64,000 nucleotides of DNA from Litoribrevibacter euphylliae (GTDB lineage Bacteria; Pseudomonadota; Gammaproteobacteria; Pseudomonadales; Litoribrevibacteraceae). This document shows positions 27,121-36,907 of the stretch, piece by piece. The notes beneath the pieces were generated by a model. That model was not told where the DNA came from and did no database searches. It worked only from the letters and a program-made list of their open reading frames with translations. The position numbers were made by a program, and so were the translations under genes. Where the stretch lies: the NCBI RefSeq assembly GCF_042646085.1, contig NZ_JBHRSZ010000002.1:620001-684000 (forward strand), read 5' to 3'. Position 1 is the stretch's first letter. Each line of letters opens with the position of its first letter.

Positions 27121-28161
27121 TAAGTGCAACTCTCGTCCTAAGCCGCAGCTTTTAAGCCTTCATAGACCTTCTGCAGCCGCCTAAACCCAAGACACTTTCT
27201 GTGTCTCAGGTATAATTCTTTTCTATGATAGCTAAATCATCATTGGTCACGAGCCTAAGATCGCTTCCCTTTGAAACATACTACCTCAAATTTTCATTTA
27301 GCCCTCGCTCCTATGAAGTGTATGGATGAGCAAGATATGTCATTACCTGAAGAGCTTCTTCGATCTTTTTATAATGGGTAAATTCGCGACCATTATCAAA
27401 CGTTATTGTCTTTACGAAGTTCTTGTGTGGCTTAAGCATGCAGATAATGGCTTCGCTTATTTCATCGGTTAACTTGCTGTTTACTCTGCGGATCAAGTAC
27501 AACCGACTCTTTCATTCTGCAAGCGTAACAATGATACCTGTTCCATGTTTTCCTAACACCTTATCCGCTTCCCAATCGCCTAGTCTGGCACAGGCTTGAA
27601 CCTTCGAAGACCCGAGGTCAATTGATCGCGCATCAGCAATCGGTAAGCGATTTTAGTGCTTACCTTTACGGTATTTTCTGTCGCATTGTTTTAGGTGTTT
27701 GAATAGCGTTCCACCGGACAATTTATCTTTGGCAATGAACCGGTAAATCCATTCATGACTTCACCGGAAAACCAAGTTCATTCAGCACAGCCGATACTTT
27801 TTCAGCGCTCCAATCCGCCTCTATAAAACTGTGAACATAGAACTCGGTTTGAGCTGATATGCGATACTTGGAAGCCTTGATCTTTCTGGTTTGGGTATGC
27901 TTTTGCGCCGACGCGGAACAATATTCGTTTCCCTCCGTATTTCGTTTCAACTCTCTACTGATGGTGCTGGGATCAACCTCCAGCAACTCAGCAAGCTTTC
28001 TCTGACTCAAACTCTGGGATAAATAGGCTTGAATCTGGTATCGTTGACCTTCGACTAGCTGCCTTTTACTCATGTGTTTTCTTTATGTTGTGGTGACTAA
28101 AGCTTACCATCAACAGGCAGTTGCTCTCTTCTCACCAGCTCAACCATTAGTGTTGCACTTA
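27121..28161. mobile_element. decayed IS30-family element with both terminal repeats
   Basis: Left end TAAGTGCAAC at 27121 and right end inverted copy GTTGCACTTA at 28152-28161 bound about 1.04 kb, a normal IS30 size. The enclosed transposase gene runs leftward and is broken. Immediate flanks show no clear target duplication (ACTCG on the left, TTATC on the right), as expected for an old insertion. Confidence 0.75.
27130..28073 (-). pseudogene. broken IS30 transposase
   Basis: From the ATG at 28073 the N-terminal HTH (SQRKLAELLEVDPSTISREL) is intact for 106 codons and ends at GFPVKS-stop. In other frames the protein goes on as MNGFTGSL region HEWIYRFIAK-like, KYRKGKH, then GDWEADKVLGKHGTGIIVTL, LYLIRRVNSKLTDEISEAII, ITFDNGREFTHY and AHPY, followed by a C-terminal piece with TNDDLAIIEK. 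The DDE-type motifs can be traced, but several frameshifts and stops (at least 5) inactivate it. Two short fragments (27753-28073 and 27311-27502) are the longest open pieces. Confidence 0.85.
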
Positions 28162-28205
28162 TTATCTAAAAATAATAACCACTCTAATGAGAGCTGCTAA
28201 TAGAA

Positions 28206-30143
28206 TTACTCACTAAGGAAATCACTAAATTTTGTTTTTAACAAGCTCGCGCCCTGCTCAGAAAGGTGATCTTCGTCGAAATAATATGAGTGAACGTTAT
28301 TGCCAACGGGACAATAACGCTCATCGCAAAAAGTAGATGTAGGATCTATAACAACGATTTTACCATCATCCAACTCCTCTAATAGGGCTAAATTCGTGGC
28401 ACTTTGAAAATCAATATGGTCTTTATATGATACGGAATTTATTCTTAACCGCTCAGCTGAGAGCTTATAATCAGTAAAAGAATCATAATACAAACTTATG
28501 GGTAAACGTTTCTGCATTGGAACCTGAAGCACTAAACCGACCTTCATACCATCACTATAAAAACGCTCAACAAAGTCACCTACACCAGCAACTAAATTTT
28601 TCTGAGACTGCACCTTATCAGCACTATTACCTAAAGGATCACCAATATAGACCATATCAGCTCCTGAGTAATTCCCTTCAGAGTAATAAGTCCACCGAGA
28701 TGCCAATACAATATAATCAAATTTTTCCACTTCAATTAAACTTAGAACTAACTTGTTCAAATGGGAACAAACCGAAGAATCTTTTCTAATTGTCATTGAG
28801 TTAATAATTGGAGGGCACCCCCCCATACCAATATAATACAAAGAAAAGTCATTATCTTTAGATAAATCTTCCAGCACAGGTACCAAAGAATTAGCATGCG
28901 AGTCGCCAATCAGAAGTAAGCTTTTGCTACCATCAGAGATCTTACAGTTCTGAATATCTTTAATTAATAGTGCTTTATTGTTAAAACATGGAGCAGGGGT
29001 TTTGGAAATTGAAGAAACCACGCTATCAGGAATAGGATAGAAGGCCACTAACGGAGGATATTTATATAGCACTAATGAAGAAAAAAATAACAACAAACTC
29101 AATAAAATAGGCTTATTGCCCACAAAGAAGGAAAAACTACTTTTAGGCTTTGAGATTTTATAGCTTTCAATAAACCTATAACTTAGGAATCCAAAGAACA
29201 CAGAAATAATGACACCAAAAAAATAGTACTTAATATTCAAATTATAACGTTCGATAAATACTACTACTGGCCAGTGCCAGAGATATATTGAGTATGACCA
29301 TTGGCCTAAATAAAAAGTAACTCGATTATCTACCAAAACACTTGATTGATAACCAGCTATAAGCACTAACATTGTCGATAAAACAGGCAACAAAGTAACT
29401 ATACCTGGCCAAGTGGAACTTTCATCAACTATCAGCGTGGTGACTAAAATCCCTATGGAACCTGTGTAAAACAAAAATCGATTTGTAGTGGGAGTGAATT
29501 TAATAGGGTAAAAGCAAAGTAATGATCCAGCAACCATCTCCCAAGCTCTAGTCGGTAGCATAAAATACGATAAGGATGACCAATTAGAAGATGTATAAAT
29601 AGAAAAAACGAATAAAAATAAAAAAATTATAAGAATTAATTTCTTAACATTAAATATAGAGAATTTACTTAAAAAAAATCTCAATAGAAGGGGGTAAATA
29701 ATATAAAACTGCCACTCCACAGAAAGAGACCAAGTGTGCAGTAAAAACTTTGATCGCGAATCTTGATCAAAATATCCTGATTCCAACCAATAAACAAAAT
29801 TAGAGATAAATGAAACCGAAGATGCAGAATGTTTAGCAAGTAAGGAATATTCATTTGGATCTAATATAAATAACCCGAGAATCAATAAAACCAACACTAA
29901 AACCAAGAGAGCAGGAAAGATCCTAAAAATCCTGGATATGTAGAATAAACTTAAGGAAAAACTTCCTGATTTAACGCCTTTGACAACTATCGCTGTCATA
30001 AGATAGCCAGATAAGACAAAAAACACATCCACTCCAGCGAAACCTCCAGAAAAGGAAGTTGGAAAAAAGTGAAATAGAACAACTATTACTACTGCTAAAG
30101 CTCTTAAAGCATTAATGTCATATCTAAAGTTTAATTCACTCAT
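28206..30143 (-). CDS. OafA/YrhL-type membrane acyltransferase with SGNH domain
   Basis: 645 residues. The N-terminal acyltransferase-3 domain (about 10 helices, residues 1-350) begins RYDINALRALAVVIVVLFHF and has GFAGVDVFFVLSGYL and HTWSLSVEWQFYIIYPLLL, with the conserved His/Arg positions. The C-terminal SGNH domain has GDSHANSLVP and the late catalytic pair in DEDHLSEQGA. Such fusions O-acetylate sugars of O-antigen or capsule in the periplasm. It is the last gene of the leftward island operon, 10 bases after the methyltransferase gene. Confidence 0.9.
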   Translation of the reverse strand: MSELNFRYDINALRALAVVIVVLFHFFPTSFSGGFAGVDVFFVLSGYLMTAIVVKGVKSGSFSLSLFYISRIFRIFPALLVLVLVLLILGLFILDPNEYSLLAKHSASSVSFISNFVYWLESGYFDQDSRSKFLLHTWSLSVEWQFYIIYPLLLRFFLSKFSIFNVKKLILIIFLFLFVFSIYTSSNWSSLSYFMLPTRAWEMVAGSLLCFYPIKFTPTTNRFLFYTGSIGILVTTLIVDESSTWPGIVTLLPVLSTMLVLIAGYQSSVLVDNRVTFYLGQWSYSIYLWHWPVVVFIERYNLNIKYYFFGVIISVFFGFLSYRFIESYKISKPKSSFSFFVGNKPILLSLLLFFSSLVLYKYPPLVAFYPIPDSVVSSISKTPAPCFNNKALLIKDIQNCKISDGSKSLLLIGDSHANSLVPVLEDLSKDNDFSLYYIGMGGCPPIINSMTIRKDSSVCSHLNKLVLSLIEVEKFDYIVLASRWTYYSEGNYSGADMVYIGDPLGNSADKVQSQKNLVAGVGDFVERFYSDGMKVGLVLQVPMQKRLPISLYYDSFTDYKLSAERLRINSVSYKDHIDFQSATNLALLEELDDGKIVVIDPTSTFCDERYCPVGNNVHSYYFDEDHLSEQGASLLKTKFSDFLSE

Positions 30144-30153
30144 TAATAGTGGC

Positions 30154-30813
30154 CTATTCCTTAATTAGCACAAAGCCAAGCATAAAGGCCTTTTCATGGC
30201 TTACTGTTTTATCAATAAAATTATAAATAAGTTTTTTAATAAACTCTGTGTAAGAAGATGATATTAAAGGTCTTTGAGCCTTATAAACTTTTTCAAGTCT
30301 TAAACCGCTTTTTCTAAAAAGTTCTAAGTACTCATTAAAGGTAAGATCAACATCTTTTAACCCTTTTAGCTCTAGCTTTCTAGCGTGATAAACATCCAAC
30401 TTAAAATATCTTGTAAGCTCTCTGACCAAAAAATTATAGTTCCTAACTTCAATATAGATTTTAGCACCTTGATTTAAAGATGAAATAATGTTTCTGAGCG
30501 CAACATCTTTATCTTCAATCTCATCTAGTACCGTAAGTGAAAGGCATTGATCATATTTCTTATCCAATTGATCTTTAGTAATATCAGAAAACCTAAAATC
30601 CTTTTCAGGATAAACATCCTTTGCCCAGGATATCTTATTCCTATCAAACTCAGTGCCTAAAAACCGCCCATTAAAGTAAGCAGACGAGAATCCCCAGCCG
30701 CATCCAACATCAAGAGTTGATAGTTCTTTACTTAACCCAAGTTTCATAAAATAATCGTTATAATAAGCTTCAAGTGCGCTGTTTTTTTTAAAATTTATTC
30801 CCTTAATAACCAT
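30154..30813 (-). CDS. class I SAM-dependent methyltransferase
   Basis: 219 residues. The glycine-rich SAM-binding motif reads LDVGCGWGFSSAYFN (about 36-50), followed by an acidic loop (LGTEFDRNKI) and the motif IV/V-like QCLSLTVLDEIED. It probably methylates a sugar or a glycan precursor, given its place between wzx and the acyltransferase gene. Acceptor unknown. Confidence 0.83.
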   Translation of the reverse strand: MVIKGINFKKNSALEAYYNDYFMKLGLSKELSTLDVGCGWGFSSAYFNGRFLGTEFDRNKISWAKDVYPEKDFRFSDITKDQLDKKYDQCLSLTVLDEIEDKDVALRNIISSLNQGAKIYIEVRNYNFLVRELTRYFKLDVYHARKLELKGLKDVDLTFNEYLELFRKSGLRLEKVYKAQRPLISSSYTEFIKKLIYNFIDKTVSHEKAFMLGFVLIKE

Positions 30814-30815
30814 AA

Positions 30816-32114
30816 TTAATCAACCTTTGTGTAAGTAGGCACCAAATAGAATCCAAGGCATTTCCTAACGCACAAATAAGACAAGGCGTTCCTCAATGAC
30901 AAACTAATAGCGATGGATAAACAGGCTCCTAACAGAGAAAATTCGAGCGTCAACGGAATAATCAATATAGATAAAATCAATGATGAAATAAGTACATTAT
31001 CTCTCATTTTATTCTGGTTTCCAGTCATATTCAGTAATGGTCCCGTTGGACCTGTAACGAGATTCACCACCTGCCCAAACAAAAGAAAATAAAAACAATT
31101 CCTGTATTCAATCAGATCAGAAGAGAAAAAAATCAAAAGAGCATCGGAAAATAACAACATAAAAGGAACTAATATAGCACTGATTAAGCACATCAATAAC
31201 ATAGAAAGATTTGCAAATGACTTTATCTTATTAAAATCACCTTTAGAAAATAAAATTGAGAATTTAGGATCTAAAAGTGTATTAAAAACCAATACAAAAA
31301 AACTCAATACGAGTGCTATTCTAAGAATAATAGAGAAAACACCAACTTCGAAATCACTAAGAATAAATCCAATAACCAACACAATCCCATACTGAACAAA
31401 GTAGTTTATATTATCAGATATCGCATAATCCACCATACCTTCTTTCCATTGATAACTCTTAAAAAAAGAAACCCTAAAGAATGAAGAGCTAGCTTTCAGT
31501 TTAAAAATCGCAGCTCCTTGTCTAATAGAAATCACAAAAAACAACAGTGTTGAAATTAAAAAGCTTAGGGTGAGAAAGTCGAGTTTTGAAAACCCACTTA
31601 GAACAGGAAAATAGGAAAGAACATAGAAAAATACTAATGTCATCAAAACAATACCTGCATTTTCAAAAATAGGCGAAACATGGGCCTTCCCTATAACCTT
31701 AAAATATGCACCAAAACAAAACACAAAAGAGTGAAAAGGAGCTGTCAACAACATAAGCTTTAACTCATTATTATTAAAATCCTCAAAAAAACCAAGTACC
31801 ACAAAATAAACAACTAAAGTCATTAATAATGCTGTATAAAAAATAAAGAGACCAACCTCAACAAATGTTTCAGAGAGTTTTTCGAAATTCCCTTTTCCAT
31901 AGAAGAACCCCCCCCATCGAACTAACCCTAGTGATAAACCAAATCTAGAAAAGGTCCCTATCCCAAGAACCAAGGTATACAAAAAAATAAACCGCCCAAA
32001 TCCATCAACACCAAGCTCTATCGTTACAACAAAAGTTAACAACAAAGATGCTAATACATTCAACGCTCTAGAGAAAAAGTTTAAACAGAGTTGATTAATA
32101 AAACTACTGACCAT
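30816..32114 (-). CDS. Wzx-type oligosaccharide flippase
   Basis: 432 residues, about 12 hydrophobic helices with few charged loops, the profile of the MATE-like oligosaccharide flippase family (polysaccharide biosynthesis protein). Sequence specifics of Wzx proteins are weak, so the call rests on topology, length and position: it follows wzy with an 11-base overlap inside a Wzy-type locus. It would flip the Und-PP-linked repeat unit to the periplasmic face. Confidence 0.82.
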   Translation of the reverse strand: MVSSFINQLCLNFFSRALNVLASLLLTFVVTIELGVDGFGRFIFLYTLVLGIGTFSRFGLSLGLVRWGGFFYGKGNFEKLSETFVEVGLFIFYTALLMTLVVYFVVLGFFEDFNNNELKLMLLTAPFHSFVFCFGAYFKVIGKAHVSPIFENAGIVLMTLVFFYVLSYFPVLSGFSKLDFLTLSFLISTLLFFVISIRQGAAIFKLKASSSFFRVSFFKSYQWKEGMVDYAISDNINYFVQYGIVLVIGFILSDFEVGVFSIILRIALVLSFFVLVFNTLLDPKFSILFSKGDFNKIKSFANLSMLLMCLISAILVPFMLLFSDALLIFFSSDLIEYRNCFYFLLFGQVVNLVTGPTGPLLNMTGNQNKMRDNVLISSLILSILIIPLTLEFSLLGACLSIAISLSLRNALSYLCVRKCLGFYLVPTYTKVD

Positions 32115-33354
32115 GAGGGGTAAACCTAAAAGTATAATAATAAAAAAGAATAACTAATGAAAAAATATAAGGGTAAAAAAGAACTAAACTTACATTCTTT
32201 AAACTGTATACAAATAAATAGTAAACAGGAAACACCAAAAAGTGATTCACCGCCCCCCTATAGGTTATCAACCTATAAGAAGGAAGCACCAACAAAAAGA
32301 ATAAAATCAACCAATAGAGTATAAAATTAACAAAAAAAACAGAATCCACCTGATATGAATTAGCCAAAGAAGGACCGTAAGTAATAAATCCAAATTCTAA
32401 ACTAGGCGTAAATATCCTAAAGAATGCAAGAATACTTTGATATCCAGATCTGTTTGAAAGATTTTCAGATATTCCTATCCCTCCAGATTGAAACGATGAC
32501 AGGTCAGAAAATTGACTCATGGTTGACGACAACGAATATAAAGCCCCCAATGAAAGTACAACTGCACAATAAAAGACAAACTTTTTTAAAACCAAAGGCC
32601 TCAACTTAATCATAAAAATAAAAAATAAGCTCAGCATAATCGCAACAAGATTAGAAAAAGAAACCGTAGAAGATAAAGAAAACAAATATAAAAAACTAAA
32701 CAGGATACTTATACCTGACGAAAATCCTTGAAAGTAAAGTCTAAAAGAAAACCCCACAAGAATTAAAGAGAAGAACACATGAGGCTCAGCAGATAGTCCT
32801 GTTGGCATGAATTCAACGCCAATTAAATTGAAAGCTACCTCTGAGCCAGGTAAGAAATTTGAAAAACCAATAGACTTAAATCTAACTTCACCATCAACAT
32901 CTAATTTTCTATATATTGCCTCATCATGTAAGGCAGTAGGTGCATGTGAAAAAGTATCAAAATCAATCACTGCTAAAGATAAACAAAGAAAGTTGATGAT
33001 CACCAAAATATCAGTATATTTATATAAGATCCGCCCATATTCTTCATACCCAAATCCAACACTTTTAAAATAAGTTATTGACAAAACAGTGAGTATAATC
33101 ATCGGAGAGGCCGAAAAAGGAACCCCCATAGCTATTTGACCTAATAATTCTATTACGCCAAATAGAAAAATAATAAAGATCAGTCTATCTGGTATTCTAA
33201 CTGATGATTTAATTAATAAGAAAAATACCAGAAGAAAAAACACATAAACAAATTGCAGCGTGTTACCTCCCCCCAAAGTTAAAATACTTAATAGAGGAGT
33301 AGTCTCCATAGACGAAAGTAAGATAACCAATACTGCTGCGAGAGTAATCTTCAT
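32104..33354 (-). CDS. Wzy-type O-antigen/capsule polymerase
   Basis: 416 residues with about 11 hydrophobic helices and one larger periplasmic loop (roughly 170-220 and again 270-310) rich in Ser/Phe. Wzy polymerases share topology but little sequence. Position between a DUF4910 gene and a flippase, and the presence of two Wzz proteins in the window, support the call. It would join repeat units on undecaprenyl diphosphate. Confidence 0.72.
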   Translation of the reverse strand: MKITLAAVLVILLSSMETTPLLSILTLGGGNTLQFVYVFFLLVFFLLIKSSVRIPDRLIFIIFLFGVIELLGQIAMGVPFSASPMIILTVLSITYFKSVGFGYEEYGRILYKYTDILVIINFLCLSLAVIDFDTFSHAPTALHDEAIYRKLDVDGEVRFKSIGFSNFLPGSEVAFNLIGVEFMPTGLSAEPHVFFSLILVGFSFRLYFQGFSSGISILFSFLYLFSLSSTVSFSNLVAIMLSLFFIFMIKLRPLVLKKFVFYCAVVLSLGALYSLSSTMSQFSDLSSFQSGGIGISENLSNRSGYQSILAFFRIFTPSLEFGFITYGPSLANSYQVDSVFFVNFILYWLILFFLLVLPSYRLITYRGAVNHFLVFPVYYLFVYSLKNVSLVLFYPYIFSLVILFYYYTFRFTPHGQ

Positions 33355-33370
33355 ATAAATATGTTAACTA

Positions 33371-34657
33371 TTAATCAATAGTCTTTAGTAAGCCACATGA
33401 ATGCATCTTCTTAGCAGCCTCAACTATCAAATAAATATCTAGACCACTTTTTTCGGAAATACTAAATAAATCACTTTTTCCATCACAAAAGTGAATAAGC
33501 CACTTCACTGCCTTAGTAAGATCACTTGCAAATCTATGATCTTTGTTGAAGTAAAGCCCATCATAGTTTGACATAAAAGGCTCACAATAAGGGGTTGTGG
33601 ACTGATATACCTTATTCTCTTCTAACAGCTTAAATACTTCTACATATGTATTTGATGTTTCCAGAAGAGCATCAAAGCTAATAATATTTTTATTATCCAG
33701 GGATGTATGATACTCAGGATACTGGTGATAAGGTGTCCTCATCAAAGATCCCACAGGTAAATTCACTCCCAACGAACAATATTGTCGCTCGTCACTACCT
33801 GACGGTGAAAACTCCTTCCATATCAGTTCTTTACTAGAATTACGGGTAAAATAGCACTTTATTGCTCTATCAATAAGACTTTCGCCTGATCGAGAACTTT
33901 TATACTGATATTCTTTATCGTGTCCGACACATGTCGAAATTAAACCGCCAATTAAACTTGCTTTCAGATGTTCAAAGTTTTGCGATATATAAGTGATTGC
34001 ACCAATTGTTTCAGGAGCAAAAACAAACCTATAGGAATAATAGTTGTCACTTCTACTAGCCAATGCTGAAGCCGTTGCTAGAGTAACTAACACTCCGGAG
34101 AGCTCATTAATAGCAAGAGAAGGATGGCAAGTATAGGTATGAACTAGAATCTCTTTATCAGACTCTCCTTCAATAAGGAAATCAGAAATCGTCATACTAC
34201 CGACGAAAAGTTCAGTATCTACAACGACTTCGTAAATACCTTCTTTCAAACAATTATATTGATCAAATGAAAGACAAAAACCCCAAGTTTCCCTGTAGTA
34301 ACTTGTTTTGTATGGGATAGCGCTGGGTAATTCTGGCATTGTGTGCAATCGAGGACGAAGCTCGTTTAATGTTAACTTACCTTGAAACGGAATTGAGTAA
34401 TTAACTAAATGTAAATTATTCTCGGAGAAGTCACACAATTTTTTTCCATCAGGATCTATAATATAAGCCTGATTTACTTTCCACTCTCTTGGGACAGACC
34501 AGTCGAAAACCTTCGTACCTGTAGGTACTTCATAGGTATTCAAAGGAATATAATTTGAGAGAATTTTATGAGTCTCTCGAACACCATCACCCGTAATACT
34601 TCTATTTAAAAACCATAACGCGTCAAAAACCTTTTCGAGCTCTTGTAGACTCAACAT
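33371..34657 (-). CDS. DUF4910 M28-like aminopeptidase-domain protein
   Basis: 428 residues. It contains the family's characteristic HTYTCHPSLAINELSGVL (about 170-187), GSDERQYCSLGVNLPVG and LMRTPYHQYPEYHTSLDN, where His/Asp/Glu positions match the zinc sites of M28 peptidases, and a C-terminal winged-helix-like part (SGLDIYLIVEAAKKM). Such proteins occur in many bacterial polysaccharide clusters next to glycosyl and amino-sugar genes. Their reaction is not established; removal or transfer of an amino-acyl group on a sugar is possible. It lies 1 base after the sulfotransferase stop. Confidence 0.85.
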   Translation of the reverse strand: MLSLQELEKVFDALWFLNRSITGDGVRETHKILSNYIPLNTYEVPTGTKVFDWSVPREWKVNQAYIIDPDGKKLCDFSENNLHLVNYSIPFQGKLTLNELRPRLHTMPELPSAIPYKTSYYRETWGFCLSFDQYNCLKEGIYEVVVDTELFVGSMTISDFLIEGESDKEILVHTYTCHPSLAINELSGVLVTLATASALASRSDNYYSYRFVFAPETIGAITYISQNFEHLKASLIGGLISTCVGHDKEYQYKSSRSGESLIDRAIKCYFTRNSSKELIWKEFSPSGSDERQYCSLGVNLPVGSLMRTPYHQYPEYHTSLDNKNIISFDALLETSNTYVEVFKLLEENKVYQSTTPYCEPFMSNYDGLYFNKDHRFASDLTKAVKWLIHFCDGKSDLFSISEKSGLDIYLIVEAAKKMHSCGLLKTID

Positions 34658-34658
34658 C

Positions 34659-35636
34659 TTATACTCCTTTAAAACTGTCTTTATAAAAATACTTATAATT
34701 ACTCCATTTATAATATTCCGAAACAGAATCGGTTAGTTCAGCTTCTGTAAACTCAATAGGATAGTCCCAGTTTTTCATCTCTTGTTCCAAGAAAAACTCA
34801 ATAACTTTTTGTTCGTCTTCAGTGATTCTCTCTTTCCAACGGCCAACATTACGATCTGAAATAGAGAACATTTTTTCTCCACCATGACTGTTTCCAGCCT
34901 GTGAGACCCCAAAGCTCGTAGGTTTAAGGAGTACATCACTGTATTCTATTCCTAAGAACTCACAGATACCATTCAGAACGTTCACAGGATTTTTAACAAG
35001 ATCTTCAAATCGTACAACTTTATAACGATCACAGCCGTACTTCTCGATATTAATCCGAGCAAGTTTAAAACCAATTTCGACCCTATGAAGAACACTAGCA
35101 AGACTACTATTTTCAGTTTCACCCAGATTAGAATAATAACTTGCAACTCCTGATTTGATAGCAGCGAAGTTATCTCGTGGATCCCTAATTAAATGTAAAA
35201 ACTTTGCATTTGGGTACATAGAAAAAAGTTGATTTGCATAAATTTCAATACTAGTTTCTTTCCAGACAGAAAACTTTTGATCTAGTCCCCCCATATACTC
35301 TTCGTAGCTATAAAAAAGTGTATCAAGTATCGCCTTAATGTTACGATAATCTAAGTTCGAGGCATTAGCGTAAAACCGCTTACTAAACTCTTCTACAGAG
35401 AACTTGTCTTTATAACCTCTCTTATCCACTTTTTTTTCAAGCATTCTAAACACAACTGAATCAAGCCTATCTTTCAGCTCTAGCTCATTTGAAATACTTT
35501 CTATATGCTTCGGATAATATCCATAAAGCAAACACAAGTCCTCAGGGTATGTTAGAAGATTTGAGTGACCATTCAATAGATTTAACAACATTGTGGTTCC
35601 AGACTTTCTGTGCCCACAAAGGAATAACGGCTCCAT
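34659..35636 (-). CDS. PAPS-dependent sulfotransferase
   Basis: 325 residues. The 5'-phosphosulfate loop is GHRKSGTTMLLNLLNGH (8-24) and the 3'-phosphate-binding part is LIRDPRDNFAAIKSG (about 166-180), the two defining sites of the sulfotransferase fold. A PDLC-like start (YPEDLCLLYG) helps place it among bacterial glycan sulfotransferases. It needs PAPS, which the orphan CysC in the same island can make. Its start overlaps the GT2 stop by one base. The acceptor, probably a sugar of the repeat unit or a lipid-linked intermediate, is inferred. Confidence 0.88.
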   Translation of the reverse strand: MEPLFLCGHRKSGTTMLLNLLNGHSNLLTYPEDLCLLYGYYPKHIESISNELELKDRLDSVVFRMLEKKVDKRGYKDKFSVEEFSKRFYANASNLDYRNIKAILDTLFYSYEEYMGGLDQKFSVWKETSIEIYANQLFSMYPNAKFLHLIRDPRDNFAAIKSGVASYYSNLGETENSSLASVLHRVEIGFKLARINIEKYGCDRYKVVRFEDLVKNPVNVLNGICEFLGIEYSDVLLKPTSFGVSQAGNSHGGEKMFSISDRNVGRWKERITEDEQKVIEFFLEQEMKNWDYPIEFTEAELTDSVSEYYKWSNYKYFYKDSFKGV

Positions 35637-36907
35637 TAAATCATTTCCTCAATATTTTTTAATTCTTTTGCTTCAATTTCGATTAAAGAGTAAATCGGAT
35701 TCTTCTTAGTTAAAGAATCAGTCTTAATACAAGTCAAACCCCCAATATGAACAACCCACCTATCTACATCCTTAACCGTACCGTCTTTAGAAACTTGCTG
35801 AACACCACCGGCAATTGGTCTAAAAAGGGACTGATCAAACCTATAACCACTAATGGAGCCATCAGTATTAAACACTTGGGCCACACGAGATGCTTGTAGC
35901 AAATAATTTTTTGGTACCAATGCTTCAGATATATTTACAATACAAACATATTCATACTCACTAGAATTGACCACCCTCTCAATCAACGGGTGACTTGAAA
36001 TTTCCTGGGCTTCAGATTCAGTCCACTGATCGAGAGGTATATTAGAAAACTCGCTCCAATTTTCTAAAGTATCCGAATACCCTATGATTACTTTTGAATC
36101 TATACGAGAGCTGTATTCTGTTAAAAAACTCGCCAAGTTAGAGATTGACTTGCGTTCTTCATTAACAGATATACTTCCTGAATCATTAATGAGTAAATAA
36201 AGCGTTTTAGGGAAAGTTAGCGCTTCTTCAGTGGCCCGTTGCTCTATCATTTTGATTCGAGTATCAAACAATCTAGACTTATTGGTAGACAAGCTAGTAT
36301 GCCCCTTACGATAAAAAAAGCACTTATGATCCAACAAGCTAATTTTATGATTCCTTAGCTTTAGATATAAATCAAACCCGTCTTGGCACGAAAAGTTCTC
36401 ATAGTAGCCACCTAAAGAAAGAAAATCTTCTCTCTTTATAAGAGTGCAAGCACCATGTAGAGGCTCATCATGGGTAATAGCATTATTATTTAGTCCACGA
36501 CTCAGGCAATGGTGCTCACCAATAACTTTATCCTTACCATCGACGTAGAAGAAATTACCAAAAACTAGACTTGGAGAGTCCTTATATATTATTTTTTTCA
36601 TCTCTGAGATATAAGATGAATCCAACCAGTCGTCAGCATCTAATCTAACAATGTAGTCTGAATCAATGCTATTTAGTACTCTATTTCCTACTGCACCTAA
36701 AGGAATGTTTTTAAACTGCCAAAACTCCCAAGAGTATTGATTCCGTATTTTTTCTAAGTAATCAACTGAGCCATCGGTAGAGCCATTATCAATTAATATC
36801 ACATCAAAATCATTATCAGATTGGTTCAATATACTATCGATAGCTTTTGGGAGAAATCTCTTATAATTATAATTAAGTAAATAAATTGTAATTTTATGAC
36901 TACCCAT
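35636..36907 (-). CDS. GT2 glycosyltransferase with C-terminal extension
   Basis: 423 residues from the ATG at 36907 (ATGGGTAG overlaps the previous stop by 8 bases; the frame extends to 36925). The N-terminal GT-A domain shows LNYNYKRFLPKAIDSIL, the VILIDNGSTDGS strand, the metal-binding DADDW and a later HGACTLIKREDF. From about residue 235 a second domain of about 190 residues follows (FPKTLYLLINDSGSISVNEE onward; later GGVQQVSKDGTVKDVDRW). I do not recognise this second part; it has the strand-helix pattern of a Rossmann-like fold. Donor and acceptor unknown. Confidence 0.85.
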   Translation of the reverse strand: MGSHKITIYLLNYNYKRFLPKAIDSILNQSDNDFDVILIDNGSTDGSVDYLEKIRNQYSWEFWQFKNIPLGAVGNRVLNSIDSDYIVRLDADDWLDSSYISEMKKIIYKDSPSLVFGNFFYVDGKDKVIGEHHCLSRGLNNNAITHDEPLHGACTLIKREDFLSLGGYYENFSCQDGFDLYLKLRNHKISLLDHKCFFYRKGHTSLSTNKSRLFDTRIKMIEQRATEEALTFPKTLYLLINDSGSISVNEERKSISNLASFLTEYSSRIDSKVIIGYSDTLENWSEFSNIPLDQWTESEAQEISSHPLIERVVNSSEYEYVCIVNISEALVPKNYLLQASRVAQVFNTDGSISGYRFDQSLFRPIAGGVQQVSKDGTVKDVDRWVVHIGGLTCIKTDSLTKKNPIYSLIEIEAKELKNIEEMI

